From Arthrobacter bussei (GTDB taxonomy: Bacteria > Actinomycetota > Actinomycetes > Actinomycetales > Micrococcaceae): a stretch of DNA of 64,000 nt. Below are positions 48,078 through 57,138 of the stretch, in pieces (positions within the stretch are counted from its first letter, which is position 1; each line of letters starts with the position of its first letter). The translations under genes were made by a program, and so were the position numbers. The notes under the pieces were generated by a model, which saw nothing but the letters and a program-made list of their open reading frames with translations, had not been told where the DNA came from and searched no databases. The stretch is taken from NCBI RefSeq assembly GCF_009377195.2, contig NZ_VJXX01000007.1, positions 1 through 64,000 on the forward strand, read 5' to 3'.

Positions 48078-48815
48078 ATGGCACATACGGGCGATCACGG
48101 CAGCGGGCGGCGGGGCGGTCGTCGGGCGAGCCCGGCTGTGTACCGGCGGCGGCGTCTGGCCGTCCTGATCCTGGCCGTCCTCGTGGTCGCCGTGCTCGCG
48201 ATCGGCGGTATGGCACTCGCCGGGACGCTGGGACGCACGGGTGGTGCGACAGCAGGAGCATCGACGAGCCCGGAGGCACCCACCGCCGCACCCGCGCCGT
48301 CCGGGACGGCGACGTCCGCGCCCAGTGCCCAGGCTCCCTCCGCCCCACCCACAGCAGCGCCGACCGCCGCGCCGACCGCGACTCCCTCGGCAGGCCCGAC
48401 CACCGCGTCACCGGGACCGACGCCGTCGGACGGGTGTGCTGCCGCGCAGGTGGTGGTCTCGGCCGAGACGGACCGTGAATCCTACGGCTCCGGCGAGAGT
48501 CCCGTCCTGGTCCTGGTGGTGCGCAACGAGGGGGAGAAGCCGTGCACCGTCAACGTCGGTACCTCGCAGATGGCGTTCGAGATCACCTCGGACGGCGAGC
48601 GGATCTTCTCGTCCACGGACTGCCAGCAGGGCTCCCAGGATCTCGAGCGCACCATCGCGCCGGGCGGTGAGGAGCGGGCGACCTTCCAGTGGACGAGGAA
48701 CCGGACGGTCCCGGGCTGCACCGTCGTGGACGAGGAGCCGGGTGCGGGTGACTACACGGTGATCACGCGGCTCGGCGCCAGGAGCAGCGCATCCGTGGAC
48801 TTCACCCTCCAGTAG
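48078..48815 (+). CDS. Membrane-anchored protein with BsuPI-like domain
   Basis: A 245-residue protein with an Arg-rich N-terminus, a signal-anchor helix at about 25-48, a Pro/Ala/Thr/Ser linker (49-116) and an extracellular domain (119-245). The domain pattern (LVVRNEGEKPCTVNV, APGGEERATFQW, GDYTVITRLG) resembles BsuPI (intracellular proteinase inhibitor) domains, an Ig-like fold. Four Cys in the domain could form two disulfides. Protease inhibition is only a family-based guess. Confidence 0.65.
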   Translation: MAHTGDHGSGRRGGRRASPAVYRRRRLAVLILAVLVVAVLAIGGMALAGTLGRTGGATAGASTSPEAPTAAPAPSGTATSAPSAQAPSAPPTAAPTAAPTATPSAGPTTASPGPTPSDGCAAAQVVVSAETDRESYGSGESPVLVLVVRNEGEKPCTVNVGTSQMAFEITSDGERIFSSTDCQQGSQDLERTIAPGGEERATFQWTRNRTVPGCTVVDEEPGAGDYTVITRLGARSSASVDFTLQ

Positions 48816-48885
48816 CGCTGTCGGCCCGCGGCCCGTACGCGCGGCTGCCGGTCAGCCCGGACGGCTCGTGGGGTGGCGCTGTCCC

Positions 48886-49962
48886 CTACATGAACCGGTC
48901 GAGGAGACTCGTCTCGGCGATGCGCGAGAGTCCCTCGCGCACGGTCCGTGCCCGCTGCTCGCCGATGCCGTCGACCGCCATGAGATCCTCGATGTTCGCG
49001 GCCATGAGGTTCTGCAGACCGTCGAAATGGTCCACGAGGCGGTTGGCGACGGCCGGCGGCACGGCCTTGATGCCCGAGAGCAGCCGATAGCCCTTCGGCT
49101 GGATCACCGCTTCGAGCGAGTCGACGGACGGATTGAAGCCGAGCACGCTCGCGATCGTCCCGAGGTCGATCAGGTCCGTCGAGCTGAATCCCTGGAGGGT
49201 CGCCACGCGCTCGTCGAGCGGCGCCGTGCTGTTGCCGAGGTCCATGTAGTCGCGCAGCACCATCTCGCTGCCCGGTCCCAGCCCCGTGGTCAGCTCCTCG
49301 ACCTGCAACGAGAGCAGCCGGCCGTCGACGCCGAGTTCCAGGACGTACTGCGAGATCTCCTCCGAGATCCTCCGCACCATCTCCTGGCGCTGGAGGGTGA
49401 CGGCGACGTCGCGCACCGTGACCATGGCCTCGATCTCCAGGGCCGAGAGCGAGTTGGTCACCTGGTCGAGGCGCGCGCGGTACCGCTCGAGCGTGGCCAG
49501 GGCCTGGTTCGCGCGGGCGAGCACCGGCTCGGAACCCTCGAGGACATGGCGGAGGCCGTCGATGTACAGGGCGATGATCTGCATCGACTGGCTCACGCTG
49601 ATGACGGGCAGCCCGGTCTGCTTCGCCACCCGCTCCGCAGTCCGGTGGCGCGTGCCGGACTCCTGCGTCTCGATGGTGTGGTCCGGGACGAGCTGGACCG
49701 CCGCCCGGAGGATGCGGCTGGCGTCCTTGTCGCACACGATCGCCCCGTCCATCTTCGCTAGTTCCCGCAGGCGGGTGGGCGAGAACTCGATACCGATGTC
49801 GAATCCGCCCGAGCAGATCGAGTCCACCGTGCGGTCGAAGCCGAGGACGATCAGGGCTCCTGTCCGTCCCCGCAGGATTCGCTCAAGACCGTCGCGGAGG
49901 TGCGTCCCGGGGGCTACTCTGGCGAGGGTGGCTTTCAGCGAGTCCTCCGGACTGCGAACCAT
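48886..49962 (-). CDS. disA: Diadenylate cyclase DisA
   Basis: A 358-residue octameric DNA-scanning enzyme making c-di-AMP from ATP. The N-terminal DAC domain has DGA at 72-74 and RHR at 105-107 (GTRHRTAER); a helical linker and C-terminal helix-hairpin-helix domain (IEDLMAVDGIGEQRARTV) binding branched DNA follow. AAAGGA precedes the ATG at 49962. It lies downstream of radA on the same strand, a conserved pairing. Confidence 0.96.
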   Translation of the reverse strand: MVRSPEDSLKATLARVAPGTHLRDGLERILRGRTGALIVLGFDRTVDSICSGGFDIGIEFSPTRLRELAKMDGAIVCDKDASRILRAAVQLVPDHTIETQESGTRHRTAERVAKQTGLPVISVSQSMQIIALYIDGLRHVLEGSEPVLARANQALATLERYRARLDQVTNSLSALEIEAMVTVRDVAVTLQRQEMVRRISEEISQYVLELGVDGRLLSLQVEELTTGLGPGSEMVLRDYMDLGNSTAPLDERVATLQGFSSTDLIDLGTIASVLGFNPSVDSLEAVIQPKGYRLLSGIKAVPPAVANRLVDHFDGLQNLMAANIEDLMAVDGIGEQRARTVREGLSRIAETSLLDRFM

Positions 49963-50013
49963 GGGCCTATCCTTTCGCCGCCGCGCTGTCGATAGCCCGG
50001 CGCGGTCGGGCGA

Positions 50014-50035
50014 CGCCGTCGAACCTCCGACGGCG
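50014..50035 (-). terminator. Possible hairpin between radA and disA
   Basis: CGCCGTCG (50014-50021) and CGACGGCG (50028-50035) form a perfect 8-bp stem in the 195-bp radA-disA gap. It may end part of the radA transcript; no U-tract. Confidence 0.35.
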
Positions 50036-50157
50036 GGCAGGGCCCGCGGGTGTGCCCGCGCAGCCGAGAGTAATACTACTGGCGCGCGCGAAAGCCGCGG
50101 TACGGCCTGCCGTCGCAGATCGGTAACACTCCTGTCCCGGCCCCTGGACTGCCGGCG

Positions 50158-51543
50158 TCAGAACAGCAGGGCGAGCGCTTCCGCGAGGGTGGAGACCTCA
50201 CGGACCGAGAAGCCCTTCGGCACCGGACCCGTGCCCCCCGGCGAGGCGGGCACGATGGCGTGCGTGAACCCGAGGCGCTCCGCTTCCTGGATCCGCCGCC
50301 CGATGCCGGGCACGGGACGGACCTCGCCCGCGAGACCCACCTCACCGAACGCGATGAGCCGCGCCGGGAGGGGGTGATCCGTCTTCGCGGAGGCGATGGC
50401 GAGGGCTACCGCGAGATCCGTGGCCGGTTCGGTCAGGCGTACCCCGCCCACCGTCGCCACGTAGCTGTCGTCCTTGTGCAGGCTGACCGAGGCACGGCTC
50501 TGGAGGACGGCGAGCAGCATCGCGACGCGTGAACTGTCGAGGCCGCTCGTGGCGCGCCTCGGCTGGGAGTTGGGGGATTCGGCGAGCAGCGCCTGTACCT
50601 CCGCCAGCAGAGGGCGCCGTCCCTCGAGGGTCACGGTGATGCAGGTGCCGGACACCGGGTCCTTCGTGCGCGAGACGAAGAGTCCGCTGGGATCGGCCAG
50701 CCCCTCGATGCCCCCGTCGGTCAGGTCGAAGCATCCCACCTCGTCCGTGGGGCCGTACCTGTTCTTCACCGCGCGCAGGAGACGCAGGCGGGAGTGGCGT
50801 TCGCCCTCGAACTGGCAGACGACATCGACGAGGTGCTCGAGCAGGCGGGGGCCGGCGATCGAACCGTCCTTCGTGACGTGGCCGACCAGCAGCGTGGTCA
50901 TCCCGCGGGCCTTGGCGGCGCCGATGAGGGACGCGGCCACCTCGCGGACCTGCGTCACACCGCCCGCGCTGCCGTCCACGGCCGCACTGCTGAGGGTCTG
51001 CACGGAATCGACGACGAGCAGCGCGGGATCGAGCTTCTCCACCTGGCCGAGTGCCTGTCCGAGGTCCGTCTCCGCGCTGAGATAGAGGGAGTCCGCGACC
51101 GCGTCGATGCGATCGGCGCGGAGCTTCACCTGGGCGGCGGACTCCTCCCCGGTGACGTAGAGGACGTCCTTGCCGAGGCGGGCCACCCGAGCGGCGACGT
51201 CGAGCAGCAGGGTGGACTTCCCCACGCCCGGCTCGCCGGCGAGCAGGATCACCGCGCCGGGGACGAGGCCGCCGCCGAGCACCCGGTCCAGTTCGTCGAT
51301 CTTCGTCGGCTGGAATCCGGAGAGCGTGGCGTCGACCTCCGCGATACGGCGGGCAGGCGTGGTCACGGCGGCCGCCGCCGTCGTGCGCGCGACCACCTGC
51401 CCGGTCTCCTCGACGGTGCCCCAGGCCTGGCACTCGCCGCAGCGGCCCACCCACTTCGCCGTGGTCCAACCGCACTCCGCGCAGCGGAAGTTCGGGGTGT
51501 TACCGCGGCCCGTGCGCGCAGCTGTGGAGGTCTTGGTGGCCAT
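50158..51543 (-). CDS. radA: DNA repair protein RadA
   Basis: A 461-residue RecA-related branch-migration helicase. The N-terminal zinc finger uses Cys21, Cys24, Cys35 and Cys38 (CAECGWTT...CGEC). Walker A is GEPGVGKST, the RadA-specific KNRYG motif is present, and a C-terminal Lon-protease-like domain follows (VATVGGVRLTEPATDLAVALAIAS). It processes recombination intermediates and genetically connects to DisA. Confidence 0.96.
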   Translation of the reverse strand: MATKTSTAARTGRGNTPNFRCAECGWTTAKWVGRCGECQAWGTVEETGQVVARTTAAAAVTTPARRIAEVDATLSGFQPTKIDELDRVLGGGLVPGAVILLAGEPGVGKSTLLLDVAARVARLGKDVLYVTGEESAAQVKLRADRIDAVADSLYLSAETDLGQALGQVEKLDPALLVVDSVQTLSSAAVDGSAGGVTQVREVAASLIGAAKARGMTTLLVGHVTKDGSIAGPRLLEHLVDVVCQFEGERHSRLRLLRAVKNRYGPTDEVGCFDLTDGGIEGLADPSGLFVSRTKDPVSGTCITVTLEGRRPLLAEVQALLAESPNSQPRRATSGLDSSRVAMLLAVLQSRASVSLHKDDSYVATVGGVRLTEPATDLAVALAIASAKTDHPLPARLIAFGEVGLAGEVRPVPGIGRRIQEAERLGFTHAIVPASPGGTGPVPKGFSVREVSTLAEALALLF

Positions 51544-51573
51544 GGAATCAGGCTACCCGCGGTCACCGACAGC

Positions 51574-51604
51574 CTGACCACGCCCGTGACCCGGGCGTGG
51601 TCAG
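51574..51604 (-). terminator. Hairpin terminator of the FUSC gene
   Basis: CTGACCACGCCCG (51574-51586) and CGGGCGTGGTCAG (51592-51604) form a perfect 13-bp stem with a 5-nt loop; the arm includes the stop codon of the upstream minus-strand gene. It separates that gene from radA. Confidence 0.65.
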
Positions 51605-52728
51605 AGGCGAGGCAGGTAGTCCGCGGCGTCCTCGTGCGAGAGTCCGGTCGCCTCGAGCAGGTCGACGACGAGGGGCCGCAGGAGCAGGACCAGTCCCTCG
51701 CCCTCGAGCCGCTGGATGCCGAGCGTCTCCGGGTGCAGATCCGTCGCGACGGCGGCGAGTTCGTCGCGGGCCTGGCGCTGGTTGAGGCGACGCTCGGCGG
51801 AGTCGCGTGCCGAGAGGGATCGGCTGAGGACGTCGACGGCGTCGGCCGTGTCCGCCAGTGCCTGGCTCAGGCTCTCGATGGCGTCGTCCGTGAGCGCCGC
51901 ATGGTTGATGGCCGAGGTGAGGCGGCGGGCGAAGACGCGACTGTTGCGGATCGCGAGGTCGATCGATCCGACCGAGCTCCGCAGCGAACCGAGCTCGTCC
52001 CGGTGGCGCCGGTAGGCGGGCGAGATCCGCGCGACCTCCTGCGCGGCCCGCACGCTGCCGGTGAGGCCGTCGAGCTGCGACTGGCAGTTCCGTGCGCGCA
52101 CGAGTGCGTGCCAGGCGAGGGTGGAGTCGCTCTGCCGCAGTGCCGAGGCGCTCTCGCGCAGGACGCCGGACAGCTCCTCCAGCAGACCGCGGACGTTCGT
52201 CTTCGGTTCCCCCCGCGGGTCGCGCGGCAGGAGCATGGTCACCACGAGCGCGAACAGTCCACCGACGATGGCGTCCACGCTCCGCGTGAACGGGCCGCCC
52301 TCCGGTGCCGGGAGCAGCACGACCAGGAGGGACTGCAGCCCGAGCTGCGTGGTGAAGATGGTGCCGCTGTCGAGGAACCGGGCCAGCAGGATCGAGATGA
52401 AGAGGACGACGGCGGCCTGCCAGATGCCGTTGCCGAAGAACGTGAGCAGGAGGTCGCCCACCGAGATGCCGAGCGTGCACCCGATCGCCACTTCGAGCAC
52501 CCGCCGGATCCGGGGATCCCGCGAGAAGCCCAGCGAGATCATGGACGAGGTCGCCGCGAACAGCGGACCGTTGTGGCCGAGGACCTCCTCGGCGAAGGCG
52601 TAGGCGCCCACGGCGCACACCGTCATCTGCAGGGCGGTGACGATCGAGTTCGAGCTGCGCCTGAAGCCGGTCCGGGAGCGCTTGCGCAGGAAGGCGAGGG
52701 TCCTGGTGATTCCCTGGCGCGGCGGCAT
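51601..52728 (-). CDS. FUSC-family membrane protein
   Basis: A 375-residue protein with an N-terminal block of about four to six transmembrane helices (residues 30-170) and a long C-terminal cytoplasmic helical domain. The helix pattern and SSMISLGFSRDPRIRRVLEVAIGCTLGI match the FUSC/aromatic-acid-exporter (DUF939) family. Substrate unknown. Divergent from pstS, sharing a 223-bp gap. Confidence 0.78.
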   Translation of the reverse strand: MPPRQGITRTLAFLRKRSRTGFRRSSNSIVTALQMTVCAVGAYAFAEEVLGHNGPLFAATSSMISLGFSRDPRIRRVLEVAIGCTLGISVGDLLLTFFGNGIWQAAVVLFISILLARFLDSGTIFTTQLGLQSLLVVLLPAPEGGPFTRSVDAIVGGLFALVVTMLLPRDPRGEPKTNVRGLLEELSGVLRESASALRQSDSTLAWHALVRARNCQSQLDGLTGSVRAAQEVARISPAYRRHRDELGSLRSSVGSIDLAIRNSRVFARRLTSAINHAALTDDAIESLSQALADTADAVDVLSRSLSARDSAERRLNQRQARDELAAVATDLHPETLGIQRLEGEGLVLLLRPLVVDLLEATGLSHEDAADYLPRL

Positions 52729-52814
52729 AGGCCCAGTCTAGGAGGTCGGGCAGCAGGAGACCTTCGTCTCATCCATCAGGGCGGATCGCCCCTACCGGCC
52801 AATGGACCGGCGCT

Positions 52815-52858
52815 GTTCACCTTCCGTTAAGGTCGCTCGGCCAGTCTCTTCACCTGCA
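52815..52858 (+). promoter_or_regulatory. PHO-box-like direct repeats upstream of pstS
   Basis: GTTCACCTTCC (52815-52825) followed directly by GTTAAGGTCGC (52826-52836) forms 11-nt direct repeat units like Streptomyces PhoP boxes. A third related unit, CTTCACCTGCA (52848-52858), lies exactly 33 nt (three periods) from the first. Expected to bind phosphorylated PhoP on phosphate starvation. Confidence 0.6.
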
Positions 52859-52951
52859 GTGCCTAGCTTCGGACGGTACGAGAACACGTACATGTCTACC
52901 GAGTGCCACTCGCGCACCGATGAACACATCCCTGGAAGGGGTAAAGATCTA

Positions 52952-54073
52952 GTGAAGGCTCTTCGCTTTGGCCGCGCTGCGGCAGTAATCTCCGTGGCCG
53001 CGCTGGCGCTGACCGCATGCGGTTCCGACAACGCCACCGGCGACACTCCCGCAGCAGAGGGGGCCGCCTCGTCCGCCGCCGGCGTTGCCGTGTCAGGAAC
53101 CCTCACCGGGATCGGCGCCTCCTCGCAGAACTCCGCCATGGAGGCCTGGAAGGCCGGCTTCGAGTCCATGAACCAGGACGCCATGGTCCAGTACTCGCCC
53201 GACGGATCAGGGGCCGGACGCAAGGCCTTCCTCAGCGGGGGAGCGCAGTTCGCCGGTTCGGATGCCTACCTCAAGGACGACGAGATGACCCAGGCCATGG
53301 AGGTCTGTGGTCCCGATGGTGCGCTCAACATCCCGGCGTACATCTCCCCCATCGCGATCGCCTTCAACCTCGGTGACGTCACCGAGCTGAACCTCGACGC
53401 CCCCACCATCGCCAAGATCTTCACGAAGGCGATCACCACCTGGAACGATCCGGCGATCGCCGACCAGAACGAGGGAGTCGAGCTGCCCGACACCCCCATC
53501 ACCGTCGTGCACCGCTCGGACGAGTCGGGCACCACCGAGAACTTCGTCGACTACCTGTCGGCCGCCGCACCCGAGGTGTGGACGTACGAGGTGGACGGCG
53601 CCTGGCCCGCCGACCTGCAGTCCGAGAATGCGAAGGGAACCTCCGGTGTCGTCCAGACGGTCACCTCGACCGACGGCGCCATCACCTATGCCGATGCCTC
53701 CGCGGTCGGCGACCTGGGCAAGGCCAAGGTCAAGGTCGGCGAGGAGTACACCGAGATCAGCTCGGACGCGGCCGCGAAGGCCGTCGAGGTCGCCACGCCG
53801 GTCGAGGGCCGGCCCGAGCTGGACATGTCGCTCGAGTTGGAGCGCGACACCACCGAATCCGGTGCGTACCCCGTCGTCCTCGTCAGCTACCACGTCTACT
53901 GCACCACCTACGACAGCCAGGAGACCGTCGACCTCGTGAAGGCTTTCGGCTCCTACGTCATCAGTGAGGACGGGCAGGCCGAGGCAGAGGCCTCGGCCGG
54001 CAACGCTCCCCTCTCGGCCACACTGAGTGAGAAAGCCCAGATGGCGATCGACTCCATCAAGGTCGCTTCCTAG
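52952..54073 (+). CDS. pstS: Phosphate-binding lipoprotein PstS
   Basis: A 373-residue periplasm-facing lipoprotein of the high-affinity phosphate ABC importer. The signal peptide ends in a lipobox LALTAC with Cys23. TGIGASSQNSAMEAW and the SDESGTTENF phosphate-binding loop are typical. The GTG at 52952 is preceded by GGAAGGGG. It lies behind PHO-box repeats and before a strong hairpin. Confidence 0.95.
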   Translation: MKALRFGRAAAVISVAALALTACGSDNATGDTPAAEGAASSAAGVAVSGTLTGIGASSQNSAMEAWKAGFESMNQDAMVQYSPDGSGAGRKAFLSGGAQFAGSDAYLKDDEMTQAMEVCGPDGALNIPAYISPIAIAFNLGDVTELNLDAPTIAKIFTKAITTWNDPAIADQNEGVELPDTPITVVHRSDESGTTENFVDYLSAAAPEVWTYEVDGAWPADLQSENAKGTSGVVQTVTSTDGAITYADASAVGDLGKAKVKVGEEYTEISSDAAAKAVEVATPVEGRPELDMSLELERDTTESGAYPVVLVSYHVYCTTYDSQETVDLVKAFGSYVISEDGQAEAEASAGNAPLSATLSEKAQMAIDSIKVAS

Positions 54074-54086
54074 CGGAGGCCCCTCC

Positions 54087-54121
54087 GGTCCCGTCTGGTC
54101 TAATGGAGACCGGACGGGACC
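54087..54121 (+). terminator. Hairpin between pstS and pstC (attenuator or stabiliser)
   Basis: GGTCCCGTCTGGTCT (54087-54101) and AGACCGGACGGGACC (54107-54121) pair along 15 bp with one G-U and a 5-nt loop. No T-tract follows, so it may stabilise pstS mRNA or terminate partially. Confidence 0.65.
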
Positions 54122-54219
54122 ATCCGCCGTTTACGGCCGGGATCAGCAGTGCCCTTCCCTCCCCGCCCGGCGCCGGAAGCCGTCACCACACCTGAACAGA
54201 CCGCCTGGAAGGCAAGAAC

Positions 54220-55152
54220 GTGTCAATCAATTCGCTGAAGGCATCGACTGATCGAGGCCGTGCCGGCGACAAGATCTTCTCCGGCGTCTCGCTCGCCGCG
54301 GGCGTGCTGATCCTGGCAGTCCTGTTCAGTGTCGCCGTCTTCCTGATGGTGCAGGCCGCGCCGATCCTCTCCGCGGATCCCGCCGAGGTCACGGGAGGTG
54401 AGGGGTTCGCCGCCTACATCCTGCCGATCGTCATCGGCACCGTCGTCGCGGCCGCGATCGCCCTGATCATCGCGACACCCGTCGGTATCGCCGTCGCCCT
54501 CTTCATCTCCCACTACGCGCCACGCCGCCTCGCCCGGGCCTTCGGGTACGTCATCGATCTGCTCGCAGCGATCCCGTCGGTGATCTACGGTGCGTGGGGC
54601 TACATCATCCTGGCCCCGCAGCTCGCGAAGGGCTACGCCTGGCTCGCCGAGAATCTGGGCTGGATCCCCCTCTTCGCCGGTCCGGCCAGCCAGACCGGCA
54701 AGACCATGTTCACGGCCGGTGTGGTGCTCGCGGTGATGGTCATCCCGATCATCACCTCGCTGAGCCGGGAGATCTTCCTGCAGACCCCCAACCTCCACGA
54801 GGAAGCAGCCCTCGCGATGGGCGCGACCCGCTGGGAGATGGTGCGGATGGCCGTGCTGCCGTTCGCGCGCCCGGGCATCATCAGCGCGACCATGCTGGGT
54901 CTGGGCCGGGCGCTGGGCGAGACGATGGCTGTCGCACTGGTCCTCTCCCCGGGCGCCCTCGGTGCGAGCCTCATCAGGACGGGCAACCAGACGATCGCGG
55001 CGGAGATCGCCCTGAACTTCCCTGAAGCCTTCGGCCTCCGACTCAACGAGCTGATCGCTGCGGGACTCGTCCTCTTCGTCATCACGCTGATCGTGAACAT
55101 GATCGCCCGCTTCATCATCACCCGGCACAAAGAATTCTCGGGAGCTAACTAA
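54220..55152 (+). CDS. pstC: Phosphate ABC transporter permease PstC
   Basis: A 310-residue inner-membrane permease with about six helices and the EAA loop EEAALAMGATRWEMVRMAVLP that docks on PstB. The GTG start gives MSINSLKA. Its TAA stop shares one base with the pstA ATG. Confidence 0.95.
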   Translation: MSINSLKASTDRGRAGDKIFSGVSLAAGVLILAVLFSVAVFLMVQAAPILSADPAEVTGGEGFAAYILPIVIGTVVAAAIALIIATPVGIAVALFISHYAPRRLARAFGYVIDLLAAIPSVIYGAWGYIILAPQLAKGYAWLAENLGWIPLFAGPASQTGKTMFTAGVVLAVMVIPIITSLSREIFLQTPNLHEEAALAMGATRWEMVRMAVLPFARPGIISATMLGLGRALGETMAVALVLSPGALGASLIRTGNQTIAAEIALNFPEAFGLRLNELIAAGLVLFVITLIVNMIARFIITRHKEFSGAN

Positions 55153-56258
55153 TGGCAGCGAACCAGACGCTCCAGCGTCGCCAGTCCCAGCTCACCCGCG
55201 GACGCCTCCCGTCCTATGCCATCTGGGTGGTCGTGGCCGCCTCCCTGATCCTGGGTGCAGCGATCTCCTCCCTCGTCGGTTTCAGCGTCGTGGGGTGGGC
55301 CATCATCACGGCGATCGTGTTCGTCCTCGCGGCGACCATCGTCACGGCCGTCGCCGAGGGCGAGCGGAAGGCGAAGGACAAGCTCGTCACGTTCCTGGTG
55401 TACGGCGCCTTCCTCATCGCGCTGATCCCTCTCGTCTCCGTCCTCTGGACGGTCCTCGAGCGGGGTGTCCCGGGCCTGAGCTACAACTTCCTCTTCACCT
55501 CGATGAACGGGGTCACCGGGGCCGTGGACAACCAGGCCGTCGAGGGCGGGACCCCCGTCCTCGGCGGTGCGTACCACGCGGTGCTCGGAACCCTGCAGAT
55601 CACCCTCTGGGCCACCCTGATCTCCGTGCCGATCGGTCTCCTCACCGCCGTCTACCTGGTCGAGTACGGGGCCGGCAAGAACCTCACGAAGGCGATCACC
55701 TTCTTCGTGGACGTCATGACGGGCATCCCCTCGATCGTGGCCGGGCTGTTCGCGGCAGCGCTCTTCACCCTGCTCTTCGGCCCCGGGACCCGCACCGGTT
55801 TCGTCGCCGCCGTCGCGCTCTCGGTGCTGATGATCCCGGTGGTGGTGCGGTCCACCGAGGAGATGCTGAAGATCGTGCCGAACGAGCTCCGCGAAGCGGC
55901 CTACGCGCTGGGGGTGCGTAAGTGGCGCACCATCACGAAGGTGGTCATCCCGACGGCGATCTCGGGCATCGCGTCCGGCGTCACGCTCTCCATCGCCCGC
56001 GTGATCGGCGAGACGGCGCCCATCCTCGTGACAGCCGGATTCGCGAGCTCCATCAACTGGAACGTGTTCAGCGGCTGGATGAGCACGCTGCCCACCTTCA
56101 TCTACTACCAGATCCTCACCCCGACGTCCCCGACGTCGCCCGATCCGAGTACCCAGCGCGCCTGGGCGGCGGCGCTCCTGCTCATCCTCATGGTGATGCT
56201 GCTGAACCTCGTGGCCCGCTTCGTCGCCCAGATCTTCGCCCCCAAGACCAGCCGCTGA
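55152..56258 (+). CDS. pstA: Phosphate ABC transporter permease PstA
   Basis: A 368-residue permease with six or more helices and the EAA loop ELREAAYALGVRKWRTITKVVIP. It is longer than E. coli PstA (296) because of two additional N-terminal hydrophobic helices (about 18-70), a common feature in actinobacteria. Overlaps pstC by 1 nt. Confidence 0.94.
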   Translation: MAANQTLQRRQSQLTRGRLPSYAIWVVVAASLILGAAISSLVGFSVVGWAIITAIVFVLAATIVTAVAEGERKAKDKLVTFLVYGAFLIALIPLVSVLWTVLERGVPGLSYNFLFTSMNGVTGAVDNQAVEGGTPVLGGAYHAVLGTLQITLWATLISVPIGLLTAVYLVEYGAGKNLTKAITFFVDVMTGIPSIVAGLFAAALFTLLFGPGTRTGFVAAVALSVLMIPVVVRSTEEMLKIVPNELREAAYALGVRKWRTITKVVIPTAISGIASGVTLSIARVIGETAPILVTAGFASSINWNVFSGWMSTLPTFIYYQILTPTSPTSPDPSTQRAWAAALLLILMVMLLNLVARFVAQIFAPKTSR

Positions 56259-56288
56259 GCACTCGCGGTACCGACCGATAAGGAAGCA

Positions 56289-57068
56289 ATGTCCAAGCGA
56301 ATCGACGTCAAGGACCTCAACGTCTACTACAGCAAGTTCCTTGCCGTGGAGGACGTCAACATCAACATCGAAGCCCGCTCCGTCACGGCCTTCATCGGCC
56401 CGTCGGGCTGCGGCAAGTCGACGTTCCTGCGCACCCTGAACCGCATGCACGAGGTCATCCCCGGTGCCCGCGTGGAGGGTGAGGTGCTGCTCGACGGTGA
56501 CAACCTGTACGACTCCGCCGTCGACCCCGTGACCGTGCGCGGGCAGATCGGCATGGTGTTCCAGCGCCCCAACCCGTTTCCTACGATGTCCATCCGCGAC
56601 AACGTGCTGGCCGGGGTGAAGCTCAACAACAAGCGCATCAGCAAGTCCGATGCGGACGACCTCGTGGAGAAGTCGCTGCAGGGCGCCAACCTCTGGAACG
56701 AGGTCAAGGACCGCCTCGGACGCCCGGGGTCCGGCCTCTCCGGCGGGCAGCAGCAGCGCCTGTGCATCGCCCGGGCCATCGCCGTATCGCCGCAGGTGAT
56801 CCTGATGGACGAGCCCTGCTCCGCGCTGGACCCCATCTCCACGCTTGCCATCGAGGACCTCATCAACGAGCTCAAGGCCGACTACACCGTGGTGATCGTG
56901 ACGCACAACATGCAGCAGGCGGCGCGCGTCTCCGACAAGACCGCCTTCTTCAACATCGCCGGCACCGGCAAGCCGGGCAAGCTCATCGAGTACGACGACA
57001 CCACGACGATCTTCAACAAGCCGACCGTCAAGGCCACGGAGGACTACGTCTCCGGGCGCTTCGGATAG
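56289..57068 (+). CDS. pstB: Phosphate ABC transporter ATPase PstB
   Basis: A 259-residue ABC ATPase. Walker [10 protein letters not shown] (about 37-45), signature [14 protein letters not shown], Walker [14 protein letters not shown] and the switch His in VTHNMQQA are all present. AAGGAAG precedes the ATG. Last gene of pstSCAB. Confidence 0.96.
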   Translation: MSKRIDVKDLNVYYSKFLAVEDVNINIEARSVTAFIGPSGCGKSTFLRTLNRMHEVIPGARVEGEVLLDGDNLYDSAVDPVTVRGQIGMVFQRPNPFPTMSIRDNVLAGVKLNNKRISKSDADDLVEKSLQGANLWNEVKDRLGRPGSGLSGGQQQRLCIARAIAVSPQVILMDEPCSALDPISTLAIEDLINELKADYTVVIVTHNMQQAARVSDKTAFFNIAGTGKPGKLIEYDDTTTIFNKPTVKATEDYVSGRFG

Positions 57069-57088
57069 GTCCGACGGCGGTCCACGCG

Positions 57089-57121
57089 CGACGGCGGCTC
57101 CCAGTGCGGGGGCCGCCGTCG
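57089..57121. terminator. Bidirectional terminator between pstB and pit
   Basis: CGACGGCGGCTCCC (57089-57102) and GGGGGCCGCCGTCG (57108-57121) pair with one G-U and a 5-nt loop, between convergent genes. Confidence 0.7.
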
Positions 57122-57138
57122 TGCTTCCGGCAGGGTCC

